From Chaetorhynchus papuensis (Eukaryota > Chordata > Aves > Passeriformes > Rhipiduridae), in the NCBI GenBank assembly GCA_013396525.1, contig VWYX01000217.1, forward strand, positions 62,001 to 126,000: DNA of 64,000 nt, written 5' to 3'. Position numbers and translations under genes: made by a program. This document shows positions 1 through 9,199 of this stretch, piece after piece; the stretch's first letter is position 1, and each line of letters opens with the position of its first letter. The notes below the pieces were generated by a model, which was given only the letters and a program-made list of their open reading frames with translations, did not search any database and was not told the DNA's origin.

Positions 1-255
1 ACTGGCTAATGCACGGAACTGGAAAGCAGAAACAGAACTGATGCCTTGTGTTCCTGTGATTACACTCCATGGTTCTTTTGTGCCTTGTTTTCCAGTAAAA
101 AAAACCAGGCAAATATTGCTTCTATCCCATTTCTTCTACTGCTACTTTAAATGATCCTGCCTTTCAAGCTGCTGGTGCACATATGCACACAACCACCACC
201 TGACCTAGCAGAGCAGACCGTGTAGTAAAGAACACACGCATTTCGAAAACGGGGT
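1..255. other. POLR1F 3' flank, nothing recognised
   Basis: This stretch lies downstream of the POLR1F polyadenylation signal. I see no open frame, repeat family or RNA gene in it. Confidence 0.5.
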
Positions 256-261
256 TTTATT
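256..261 (-). terminator. POLR1F: POLR1F polyadenylation signal
   Basis: A canonical AATAAA hexamer reads on the minus strand (TTTATT on plus), about 50 bp past the POLR1F stop codon at 313. Cleavage would be expected roughly 10-30 bp further on, giving a short 3' UTR of about 70-80 bp. The position relative to the stop is the only evidence; no transcript is available. Confidence 0.7.
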
Positions 262-312
262 GAAACTTATCAAAAACATCTGAAATCTAATTGAGGAAAG
301 GCACTTCAAACT

Positions 313-709
313 TTAGTCCCTTTTCTTTTTTGCTTTGGGTTTTTCTGACATCTGAGATAACTCATTTTCTTCAACCTCATCACAATGCTTTCTTTTCTTT
401 TTCTTTGACTTTTTATGGTCACTTTGGTAACCACTGGAGTCACTGGTAGGCAATACGAGTTCCTGTTCCTCTTGCCTGTCCTTTTTCTTTTTCTTTTTCT
501 TCTTGTTTTTATCATCACATAATCCATTCACAGCATCAACACTCTGCTCTTCTTCATTTTCCCTCCCGAGGTTATCTGCCTCATTTAAAGGCTCTTCTGT
601 GACAGTATCTTCCCCACAGTTATTCAAGCCATTTTCCTGGTGGTCAAGATTTTGAATTTCGTCCCCATTTGTACTTTCAGTGACCGTGTCAGATTTTTTG
701 GGCCGCATG
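313..709 (-). CDS. POLR1F: POLR1F coding exon 4 (lysine-rich tail)
   Basis: The acceptor ttcttcacag precedes base 709. The first base completes an AG|C serine codon, followed by MRPKKSDTV. The exon encodes the acidic and lysine-rich C-terminal tail with a run of about ten lysines (KNKKKKKKKKD) and a second KKSKKKKRK cluster, probably nucleolar localisation or RNA-binding stretches. It ends with stop TAG at 313-315. The lysine runs are A-rich on the coding strand and so are prone to length variation and to assembly error. Confidence 0.95.
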
Positions 710-3700
710 CTGTGAAGAAATACACAAAATAAACTGAATTAGAGACACTGCATTTACACCAAGTAAATAAAAGATAAATATTTGCTAAAAACAACAACAA
801 ACGGATAACATCATACTCTGTGTTACAGAGAATCGTAAAGTTTAATACTCGCAGGGTAATTTCAGTAACCTTACTAGCTAACTTCTTACCGCATAATATA
901 TACTCTCTTTCAAATCTTAGCCTAAATTTATTCTCTAAAATGCCATACAGACCACTTGGTATTTCTTCTTTTCTTGTTCTCCTTTATCCCCTAATTCATT
1001 ACTACACATTGTGCAGTAAAGCTTTTTTTCAAGTCATTCACAAACACACACAGCTAGTGGCCTATTCAGTCATACATGAGGCACACTGCTGATTTTACCA
1101 AGCAATTATCCTATTCTAATTAAAACAAAGGTGAGACTAGAGAAGTTTAAAAAAAACAACAAAAAAACCTTCACAAAAAAACACCAAAAAAACCCCTCCC
1201 ACCAGATACCTTGCAACCAAGAGCACTGGAGAAAATATCTAGAAGACAAATATGGAAAGAATGCAGTTAAAAACCAGGGAGGTTTTTAAGTCTCCAGAGG
1301 CACTGAAGACAAAATTGCTAACTTTCACTGTAAATTCATTGAAATGACCCAGAGCATCCTTCCACTTTAAAAAAAGAAAAAACAAACAAAAATGCTATGA
1401 ATTTGCCAGAAGGAGTCATAGTATACATTTAATTGAAAACAAAACCATTCTGGAAGAAAAATATTGCTCAGTAAATGAATGTTTTAAAAAAAAAAAGTGA
1501 ATGAACTCTTCTGAAGATAAGACTTCTTGCAAAGTGCCCTACACATTTACAGAGGCCTAAAAAGGAAGCTGACATATTTTCTCATCTTTGAAATTCTTAT
1601 GTTTCAGCAAGTATTTAAGTCATCCACATCTATTGGTCATTATACAATACATATGCACTTGTTTACTTGTGTGTAAATGTCAACATAACCACTGTGTTCA
1701 GGACCCCTGGGCTGTTTGCATTTGAAAAGCCTATGCACAAAGCTACTCTCAGACACCTGCATGTGCTGTTTTGAACATGTATTATACATGCAATCAACAA
1801 TTCACAGATCAACACACTCAGATTTTTAAAGATCAAGAAATACCTGGTTTTACTTTTTCCAGCCAGAACTTCCATGGGAGTCTTTAACAGTGGAAACTTT
1901 GGTTTAAGACAACATATAAAAATATAGGGATTTGTGTGAAAACAAGAAAGCTTAAAGATTAAGATGTAATTAAAATCACTTAGCTTGTAGAAAACCTACT
2001 AAGCCAGTTAAAAATATTCTGTATTAGGGCACCATACCTGCTTTTAGTGAGTCCTCCTCGAATGAAGAACACCCCAGCTGCATCAGAATCCAAGTGCAAC
2101 ACTTGAAATTTCAGTTCATCTCCTATTTTTAACCCCAGCTCTTGCCACTGTACAATGGACATTTGCTCAGGCTTTGGGATAGATGCATTAAAGCATCCAT
2201 GTATCAGGCAGCCAATATGACTAGGGGCCACTTTATTTATTACACCCTAAAAGAGAAAAAGAATGTCATGCAAGTCTGTAGCAATAATCAGCCCTTTCAA
2301 TGCGTACCCTTTAAATATTTAGTCTCCTGTATGGAAAGATTTCAGTAAGAGTTTACGTACAAGTTATGAAATCAGTTTATCTAGCAGTAAGTTAATTCTC
2401 CTTCACTAAAATCAAAGCTATTCCTGTAAACCCTTCATACAATTCCTCTGAAAATAGAACTGAACTGCAAGAGAAGAAGTCAAAACATGGGATTTAGCTA
2501 CAGTGAATACCTGAACAGAGAAGGTAACTCTTTCCTTACACTACAGTGATCAACTTTGCTTTGAAGCCAATTTAAGTCTGATTTACTTGCCTAAAATGGC
2601 CTTCAAACTGGAACAGCACTACTTAGCTGAAGATAAGGAAGACACATAAAAATCTTTTAAATACTCCATTCAGTGGGTTTCTGACACATGTGCATGTAAA
2701 ACCATATCCACCTTTGTTTTAACCACAGAATAACTGACAGACACTGAAAATTTTTCTATTCTCTTCCTGGGAAGATGGCACATTCATCCTTGAGCACAAT
2801 GACAGAGACACCAGCTATGCTGCAAAAGGTACGGCACAACAATGAACGTGAGCCAGCTCTCAACACACTTTGCCCACAAGTGCTGAGCAAGGGCATTGAC
2901 AAGCTCAAAGCTGTTCTGTGAGCCACACGCCTCCTTTACTGAGAGGCAGGCTCCAACTCGATGTACTGCTCTCGTGCTTGAAGGAACTGAACTCACGACA
3001 GCATCTTAAACATTCCTGTCACTACAACAAATGCACCTGTTTGAGCATTAGCAACTCTTCACAAAGAAGCACCAATATGATGTGCGCAGTTATGATACAC
3101 TATTAAATACGTAATCCTTAGGATACAATGTTTTAGTAATATATAGTTATACATAAACGCAACAAACCTAGGGATGGACAAAACAGACGAATTACAGTAA
3201 AAAGTACTAGTACAAACTGCTAATAAATTGCTATGAATAAATACGAAGAAATGAATAAGCTAATATAAACTAACTCTCCACCTAAGCCGCAGACCACTTC
3301 ATGTGGGAGATAAGCCAAGCTTTGACCACTTAGCAGAAAAGCCCACCCCGTCAGACGCCAAGGCGTCCACATACCACCAGCTTCTTCCCTTTCTTGGGGC
3401 TGAAGATGATGAAGTCCGCCTCGATGTTCAGGTGGATGAACCCCTGGTCATCGTAGATGTCGCCGAGCTCCCCCACCACCTTGATGTTGTCGTAAGCCAC
3501 CGGCACACCCTGCAGGCTGGAAGGACAAGGAGGAGGAGGGGGGTCCCGTTAGCCGCCAGCCCGCGCCGCGCCATCCCCCCCGCTCCGGGCGCCGCGGCCG
3601 CACCTCTCCGAGTAGCGCAGGAGCTCCGCGTCCAGCTGCGCGCGGATGCCCGAGCGCTTGCGGCCCAGGAAGCGCGGCGGCAGCGCCACGTGCCGCCGGT

Positions 3701-3845
3701 GCGGCGCCGCCACCAGGCACGAGTAGCGCCGCGCCACGAGCGCGCGGGCAGCGGCGAACGACGGGGGGGCGGCGGCGGCGGCGGCGGGAGCGGTGAGGGC
3801 GGGCGGCAGCGCCGGGGCGGGCGGCGGCTCCCGCGGCACGGCCAT
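313..3845 (-). CDS. POLR1F: RNA polymerase I subunit F (RPA43/TWISTNB), 4 coding exons
   Basis: POLR1F encodes RPA43, the nucleolar Pol I subunit that pairs with POLR1H/RPA14-type partners in the stalk and contacts the initiation factor RRN3 for rRNA synthesis. Coding exons on the minus strand are 3604-3845, 3375-3516, 2038-2246 and 313-709. Their lengths (242, 142, 209, 397) join in phase to 330 codons, giving 329 residues; the human protein is about 338. Conserved blocks are RYSCLVA, GIRAQLDAELLRYS, GVPVAYDNIKVVGELGDIYD, HIGC.IHGCFNASIPKPEQ and LDSDAAGVFFIRG. The C-terminal part (residues about 199-329) is acidic, then lysine-rich, and keeps the motif SDSSGYQSDHKK. The ATG at 3845 has A at -3 and G at +4 and lies in a CpG island. 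The alanine/proline-rich N-terminus is the least conserved part. Seen: exons and motifs. Known: the Pol I role. Family identity is very secure. Confidence 0.96.
710..2037 (-). other. POLR1F: POLR1F intron 3
   Basis: The intron runs from donor GTATGG at 2037 to acceptor CAG at 710, about 1.33 kb. It is AT-rich with A-runs (for example 1149-1195 and 1486-1497). I recognised no embedded RNA gene or repeat family. Confidence 0.85.
2038..2246 (-). CDS. POLR1F: POLR1F coding exon 3 (OB/S1-like domain)
   Basis: The acceptor ctcttttag precedes base 2246 and the donor GTATGG follows base 2038. The 209-bp exon encodes GVINKVAPSHIGCLIHGCFN through FFIRGGLTKSR, which is the conserved C-terminal OB-like part of RPA43. 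It ends in phase 2 (AG|C across the junction with exon 4). Confidence 0.95.
2247..3374 (-). other. POLR1F: POLR1F intron 2
   Basis: This 1.13-kb phase-0 intron has donor GTATGT and acceptor TTTTAG. I see no repeat family or RNA gene in it; short open frames here are chance. Confidence 0.85.
3375..3516 (-). CDS. POLR1F: POLR1F coding exon 2
   Basis: The acceptor ccttccag precedes base 3516 and the donor GTATGT follows base 3375. The exon encodes LQGVPVAYDNIKVVGELGDI then YDDQGFIHLNIEADFIIFSP, the Rpb7-N-like fold of RPA43. It starts in phase 2 and ends on a codon boundary. The adjacent intron 1 (3517-3603) is only 87 bp. Confidence 0.95.
3604..3845 (-). CDS. POLR1F: POLR1F coding exon 1
   Basis: The exon runs from the ATG at 3845 to donor GTGCGG just after 3604, giving 80 full codons plus two bases. 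It has an Ala/Pro-rich start (residues 1-30), then the family block ARRYSCLVAAPHRRH and the helix GIRAQLDAELLRYSER. It is very GC-rich and sits inside the CpG island. I chose this start because no other in-frame ATG lies between it and the conserved block, and its Kozak context is good. Confidence 0.93.
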
Positions 3846-4020
3846 GCTCGGGCACTCCGCCGGCGCCGCGAGATGGCGTCAGGCGCCTTCCCTCCGCGGG
3901 GCGGGCCCGGCCGCGGGCAGTGACGGACTTCCGTGGGGGTACAGCGGGGGTGTGTTCGCGTGGGGCGCGGCGTTTCGTGCCCGGTCGGATCGTGCCGCCG
4001 AGGACGGCGTAATTTATTTC
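3846..4020 (-). promoter_or_regulatory. POLR1F: POLR1F CpG-island promoter
   Basis: GC- and CpG-dense DNA continues upstream of the ATG to about 4010. On the minus strand it contains an ETS-type CGGAAGT motif (3927-3933), an adjacent CRE-half-site-like TGACG on plus (3921-3925), and GGGCGG Sp-type boxes near 3898-3905. There is no TATA box. This is typical of a housekeeping, TATA-less promoter. The start site is inferred, not seen. Confidence 0.65.
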
Positions 4021-4046
4021 CTCTTCCCAGCCGATTTTACATCTGG

Positions 4047-4234
4047 GAATCACAGAGTGTTCTGAGTTGGAGGGGACCCGGAAGGATCACCGAGTTCAGC
4101 TCTGAAGTGAATGGCCCGCGGGGGGATCGAACCCTCAGCTGGCTGTGAGCCCCTCGCTCGGACCAGCCTGGCGGGGGGATCGAACCCGCAGCTTGCTGTG
4201 AGCCCCACGCTCGGACCAGCCTGGCGGGAGCCCT
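4047..4234 (-). mobile_element. tRNA-Ile-derived SINE with CR1-type tail, head duplicated
   Basis: On the minus strand this reads as a tRNA-like head with the B-box GGTTCGATCCC, then GGGCCATTCACTTCAGAGC, then a CR1-type tail (GATCCTTCCGGGTCCCCTCC AACTCAGAACACTCTGTGATTC). The same module order (tRNA-Ile head, CCATTCACTTAAGAGTTGGA linker, GGGTCCCTTCCAACTC tail) occurs at 44991-45122. It matches the songbird SINE family TguSINE1, which CR1 LINE machinery is thought to mobilise. The head is present twice in tandem. It lies about 200 bp upstream of the POLR1F start, in the same orientation. Confidence 0.75.
4118..4223 (-). repeat. 53-bp tandem duplication of the SINE tRNA head
   Basis: Two 53-bp units, 4118-4170 and 4171-4223, share GCGGGGGGATCGAACCC, GCTGTGAGCCCC and GCTCGGACCAGCCTG with only a few mismatches. 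Each unit carries both an A-box-like (GGCTGGTCCGAGCG on minus) and a B-box-like Pol III promoter element. Confidence 0.85.
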
Positions 4235-4310
4235 ATCGCGCACCCGTCCGCCCCGGGAACCCAAACCGAACGCGTGGTCCTTGGCACAGGAGATGCGTTA
4301 CGGCGGCCTT

Positions 4311-7300
4311 GTAAATTTAAATTGAACGTTCGGTGATGTGGACAAAAGACGCAGTGACAAATTGCCTTAGTGGCACTCTTCATATAGAGCAATTTTAAGA
4401 ATACAGAATTTGTTTTCTGTTGCTAGACCAGATCCAGTTGGTGCGTATGGTGAGGAATGTTAAAATGCATTTAATAACCACAGACCGAGGAGAAAAAAAA
4501 AAAAAAGTCCCCAAAAGGGTTGCTGGTGCACTGTGCAGTGCAGTGAAGTGACTTACAAAGTGAGCTGCAGTACTACAAACAGAAACCTTGTCCTGTTGTA
4601 AATAATGGAATTTGTGGCTGGTTAGTAAAGACTTTGTCCAGGATAGTCATTCCGACTTTATATCCACTCAAAATGGCACAGTATTGCCTTATGATTTTAC
4701 TTTAAATTGATTCAGCTGAACTCATGCAAAACGTTGAAAAGGTGTTCTCTCATTGATTTAAACCTAATTTATATCAATTTAACTTATTACAGTTAATGTA
4801 CGCTTTCAAACTGATTGAATCCACATGGGGAGTTAAAAAAAAAATAAAAATTGATCTATTGGTTTCATTAAAGGTGTTAAAACTCCTTTTATGTTGTGGA
4901 GGGCTCAGAAATACTGTTGTTTTGTGAAAACAAGCCTTACGTCAAGATACCAGAAATCCTTGAACTCCCTGCAAAACATTAAGTGATGCAAAAGCCTTTG
5001 AAACTACTCAAATACTATACCACCAGAAAGTTTTCTTTCACTGAACTTACTGCGAAGACAGTAAGCTTTCACAAGTAAAACAAGTGGTATAATTTGCAGT
5101 ACTTTACTGCAAGTAAAGTTGCATTAGTGTGAAAGAACTGACATAAAAATGGCTTTCAGATGTCATACCAAACTCCAGAACTGAAAATGTCTTGAACTAA
5201 TGTAATCTGTATTCCTATGTGGCATTAGTCCTCCAAGGTATTTAACATCTGTTGAAATTAATTTTATGTTATGTGGTCTCAGCTTTCTGGAAAAAATATT
5301 GTATTTTTTATTTCGTCTATTTGGATCATATTTAAACCTTGCAATGTGCTTTCAATCTTGGTTAAAGACCTTAAACAATAACTGCACGCACTTCTATTCC
5401 TAAAAGAAATATATGTTTTATAACTCTTATTTATGAGTGGATTTAGTTTGCAGTGAGAACATATAATACACTAAGGGCTCTACTCAATTTTATCCAGGAC
5501 AATAAAAACCTACCTCTGCTCTTAAAATAAAAACTAAGAATAAGATGGAAAGGCAACATGAACAAAAATACCTGTAGTCAGGTTGGACAAGATTGTGCCA
5601 GAAAGGCTCTGTCTCTCAGGGCCTGCACCTATCCAAGGTTATCCCCATGGACTTCTGTCACCAGGAAATTCCCATCAGAGATTGAGACTGTACTTTCTAA
5701 TTGAGCCTCCATTTATCCCTGCTACTGTGCCTGGTTTTCATTGCACAGTGCTCTTGGGACTTCCAGATTTCCTTTCAGGCTAAAGTAATCAGGAGAACAA
5801 ACTTTAAATCCTAGTGGTCATTAAGGCTATGTGGCAGGCCAGAGATAATTCAAAGTAGCCTGTTTGAAATCCTCTAACTGTAGATACCTGGCCTCAGCAC
5901 CAGCTACTTTTCTCTGCAAGTCCACACCTGTCAGGTCACGCTGCTTCCTGATGCAGCAAAGTCTATCTGTACCAAAGGCAGTGTTGTCTTGCAGTCTTGT
6001 AGAGACTTCAGACCCGTGGTATGACTTGGACTTCCACTACCTCTCTGTAAAAGATATTCTGATAAAAGAAGGAATCTCAATCCAACTGCCACCTCCCCCA
6101 GCCACAGATCAGTTCTTAAAACCATCTGGACTGTAAGACTTAAATCCTGATATCCCCACATTCCTTTCTTGAATTTTTCTTCCCTAGTTGTATATCTTTT
6201 CACTTCTTGATGCTGGCTTCCAACTTAAAGAGTCTGTCTCAGCTAACCTTCCAGCAGCTTTGCAGTGAGCCTATGTCCAAAAAGGCAGCTAAAAGCAATG
6301 TCTAAAGCAGCACAGCTGTTGGTATGTTTGCCAAGTCCCACAGTGGCTGATAAGACTGTGCTGAGCCTGTTTTTCTCTAGAGGTCAGGTTGCCAGTAACA
6401 ATGGGGACCAAACCCAAAAGCTGCATTTGCAATCACTGCTGTTCTTTTCCTTCCTGTTTTATCTGGGTTTATGTTATTTTCTCTGTGAAATGAAGGCCAG
6501 GTTCCAAAAAGGAGATTCCTTGACAACCGCAAATTCAGTACTTCTCAGCTGGTCTTTTCTACCCCTGCAGTTATTGCCATCTTGTATCCAGGTTTCTGAA
6601 TTGACGATGTATGTTGGGTAGAAAGATCATCCAGGTGCTCATTGATGCTCTGTTGTGGCAGGTGCGTTCATTCAGAGGGCAGCCCTCATCCAGCCTTAAA
6701 ATCCTGGAAGTCTTAGCTGTGGCAGAATACAGTGCATTTCATGCAGAGTGGAAGAATGCCTGTGGCAGTGTGCTGGAGTAGGAAATACACTCCCCCTTAG
6801 GACTGTGTGCTCAAAGGACTCTGTGCATTTTGAAATTTATCCCATCACAGGTTCCTTATCCCACACCTTGCACTCTATAAAAAAGATACATGAAGAAATG
6901 CCTCAGTTGCTTAGGAAGGGTAGATATGGTACAAAACTTGTGCTCTGAACTTTTTTTTCTAATATTTTAGCTGGCTTCTCATTTTTTGTTTTTAACCCTA
7001 CAGTACTTCTAATGACAATTGTTGCTGTCATACTTAGAAGGAAGAATCAGTACTCAAACTCTCAGGTTTGTTTTTGAAGTTGTGTGGTAATAGGTTTGCT
7101 TCAGTATCTTTGAATCTCATCTCAAATTGAGACTAATCCTAGCATGTTTGGTCATTGAGAACTAAGCATGTAAATGCCATTGAGGATGTCAATTTCTGGT
7201 CTTATATATGGAATTCTGTTACGCTAGTTTTGTGGATTTTTGAGAGGGCCACCATTCAATTATGTATAAAATGCATCATTGCAAAGGGTTAGCTAAAGTT

Positions 7301-7754
7301 AACAGTTACAGTAGCAAAGGCTCTTTTGACTGCAAATGTGAGAGGAATTAAGTTGTTGCTGTAATGCAAACATTAATTTGAGCAAATACAGGATGATAAG
7401 ATGAATACTGTCAATGGCCAAAGAAGGTAGATACTCCTGACAGTGTATCAGGACTCTCTTTATTTGTACTTAAACAAAATGCACCGAATGCTGAAAGTCC
7501 ACCAGATGGCACACGAAAGCCTTGATATGGAAAAGTGCCGTCATCCAAGAGAACGAGAGGATCTGCATGCCTGGCTGAGAATTTAATCTGCATTACACTA
7601 TGCAGGCTCTGCTTTGTCAGCAATTAGTAGGTCAATCTCTAATAGCTAGGAAATGACTTGGAAAAACATTAAGGGAAAGAATGCGATAAGACAGCAATTA
7701 TGTTAATTTCTTTCAGCTTAATAATTTGTCTTGATTTGTAGTGACATTCATGAT
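4311..7754. other. Intergenic, AT-rich, no gene recognised
   Basis: Between the SINE and the next CR1 I find no coding exon. Three plus-strand open frames of 66, 90 and 118 codons lie at 5583-6621 in different frames, without recognisable domains, and are probably chance. Short A-runs occur at about 4493-4506 and 4837-4851. Confidence 0.5.
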
Positions 7755-8067
7755 GTAAGGACAGGGAGTGGTTGGAGTGAGTCCAGAGGAGAGTCACAAA
7801 GATAATCAGAGGGCTGGAGCACCTCTCTGTGGAGACAGACTGGGAGAGCTGGGGTTGTGCAGGCTGGAGAAGAGAAGGCTCCAGGGAGACCTTACAACAC
7901 CTTCCAGTACCTAAAGCAGACATGCAAGAGAGCTGAAGAGAGACTTTTACAACAGCATGGAGTGATAGGGCAAAGGGGGAATGGCTTAAAACTAAAAAGG
8001 GGTGAGCTTAGATTAGATATGAGGAAGAAGTTCTTCCTTGTTAGGGTGATGAAGCACTGAAACATGG
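7755..8067 (+). mobile_element. CR1 LINE 3' fragment, left half
   Basis: The stretch has the CR1 3'-region signatures AGGCTGGAGAAGAGAAGGCTC, CAGGGAGACCTTACAACACC, TAGATATGAGGAAGAAGTTC and GTTAGGGTGATGAAGCACTG. The element is 5'-truncated, as nearly all CR1 copies are. It is interrupted at 8067 by the LTR and resumes at 9033. Confidence 0.9.
8063..8067 (+). repeat. Target-site duplication (left), CATGG
   Basis: CATGG sits directly before the TGTGG start of the LTR and is repeated at 9033-9037 directly after its GACA end. A 5-bp duplication fits retroviral integration. Confidence 0.8.
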
Positions 8068-8115
8068 TGTGGTAAGTAAGACCACAATCCGGCTTTGTGT
8101 TTTACCAAAAAGATG

Positions 8116-8121
8116 TTTATT
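8116..8121 (-). terminator. LTR polyadenylation signal
   Basis: AATAAA on the minus strand (TTTATT on plus), placed between the LTR TATA box and its end, as expected near the R/U5 border. Confidence 0.6.
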
Positions 8122-8367
8122 GGAACAAAAAGCCTAAATTGTTTTTCGGGAATCCACTGAAAATAAAAGGCAACAAAAAGTGAAAAGCCCAGGGACGGGA
8201 TTGGATGCCCCTGGCAGCGGCCTGCCACCAGAGCCAGGTGATGAGCAGGCAGTGCTCAGGGTAGTTATCTAAAAGAAGGGTGGTAAGGAGCAGAGGCTAG
8301 GCCTGAGCACCGGCCTTCCAACTCGCTAGTCAAGCTAGAATGGCAGCTTGGGGGCGGTCGGCTGGTC

Positions 8368-8375
8368 TTTTTATA
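8368..8375 (-). promoter_or_regulatory. LTR TATA box
   Basis: TATAAAAA on the minus strand within the LTR, followed about 250 bp later by the polyadenylation hexamer. This is the LTR core promoter in the minus orientation; present activity is unknown. Confidence 0.6.
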
Positions 8376-9032
8376 GAGAGATGGCTCCTCCCCGGACCGT
8401 CCCGAACCGCCCCTGTCCCGCCTCCATGGCACGCAATCATTGGATGATGGTACAAGTGAGGTAATGCCTTCCCGCCAATGAGCTCGTTGTATCTAAGGGG
8501 TTTTAGGGGCTGATGTAATCGCCCCGTTTAGGCGGGAAGGCTCCTCATTAATATTCTGTGTTACCATGGAGCTCGGTGACAGGGGAGGCTAAAATTAGAA
8601 AACAGCCCTTGGAAAGCCCAGCCTCAAGCCCCTTCACCCCTATAGGGGAGAAATAGGGGTTTTACAAAAACAGGATTTAAACAGTAAATAAATGGATTTA
8701 CATAAGGAAACTTAAATGGGATACATGGGATAGGTCTAAGCATTAACTTCTAACAGTTTTAAAGAACTTTTAACAACCTTTAACTTGAAATATTAAGAAT
8801 GCAACCGGGGTTAGGAACAGGAACATGGAACTTGGGTTTACACAATAAACTTCAGTCTTTCTTGAAATGTTTTGAACATAGAACATTTTGCGAAGTCTTT
8901 TACTTATTCAAGTTGTCAGTCTCTTGGGTGGTTGGGACAAAGAGGGCATTGACGGGCAAAGTCCTTGAACTGTAGTGAGCCAAGGCGAACCAAGGTGTGC
9001 AGGAAGCCATTTTTATTGGTTTGTATATGACA

Positions 9033-9195
9033 CATGGTGCCCACAAAAGTTGAGAATGTCCCTTCCCTGGAAGTGTTCAAGGCCAGATTGGATGGGACTT
9101 TGAGCCAATGGAAGGAATCCCTCCCCACAGCAGGAGGAGTTGGAACTAGACAACGTTTCAGGTCTCTTCCATCCAAAGAATTCCTTGATTCTATG
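9033..9195 (+). mobile_element. CR1 LINE 3' fragment, right half
   Basis: CR1 resumes with CATGGTGCCCACAAAAGTTG, then CTGGAAGTGTTCAAGGCCAG and TTGGATGGGACTTTGAGCCA, and ends with GATTCTATG, the CR1 3'-terminal octamer type. Joined across the LTR it continues the left half (GCACTGAAACATGGTG|CCCA) once one copy of the duplication is removed. Confidence 0.9.
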
Positions 9196-9199
9196 CTTG

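Larger units (their letters stand above)
8068..9032 (-). mobile_element. Solo LTR of an endogenous retrovirus
   Basis: This is a 965-bp insertion bounded by TG...CA with perfect CATGG duplications, splitting a CR1. On the minus strand it begins TGTCATATAC and ends ACTTACCACA. It carries a TATAAAAA box (8368-8375) and, about 250 bp downstream, AATAAA (8116-8121), the order expected for U3-R-U5 transcribed on minus. CCAAT-type motifs and a GC-rich stretch (about 8340-8560) precede the TATA box. No gag, pol or env lies between the two CR1 halves, so this is a solo LTR left by LTR-LTR recombination. The 5-bp duplication is compatible with an ERVL-like or class I element; I cannot assign a family. 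It contains no viral coding capacity. Confidence 0.82.

Noticed and set aside
313..708. 131-codon single-exon gene starting at MRPKKSD
   Set aside because: The ATG is internal. The frame begins at an acceptor (cacag|C) and is the last exon of POLR1F.
3303..3923. 206-codon plus-strand open frame across the POLR1F promoter and exons 1-2
   Set aside because: It is the antisense shadow of POLR1F in a CpG island: Arg/Ala/Gly-rich, no domain. The minus strand carries the clear family match.
5583..6621. Cluster of three plus-strand frames as a small multi-exon gene
   Set aside because: The frames are unrelated in phase, lack recognisable domains, and I could not place matching donor/acceptor pairs with a conserved product.
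8013..8228. Minus-strand open frame in the LTR, considered as a retroviral gene
   Set aside because: It lies across the LTR/CR1 border. The element is a solo LTR with no internal region.
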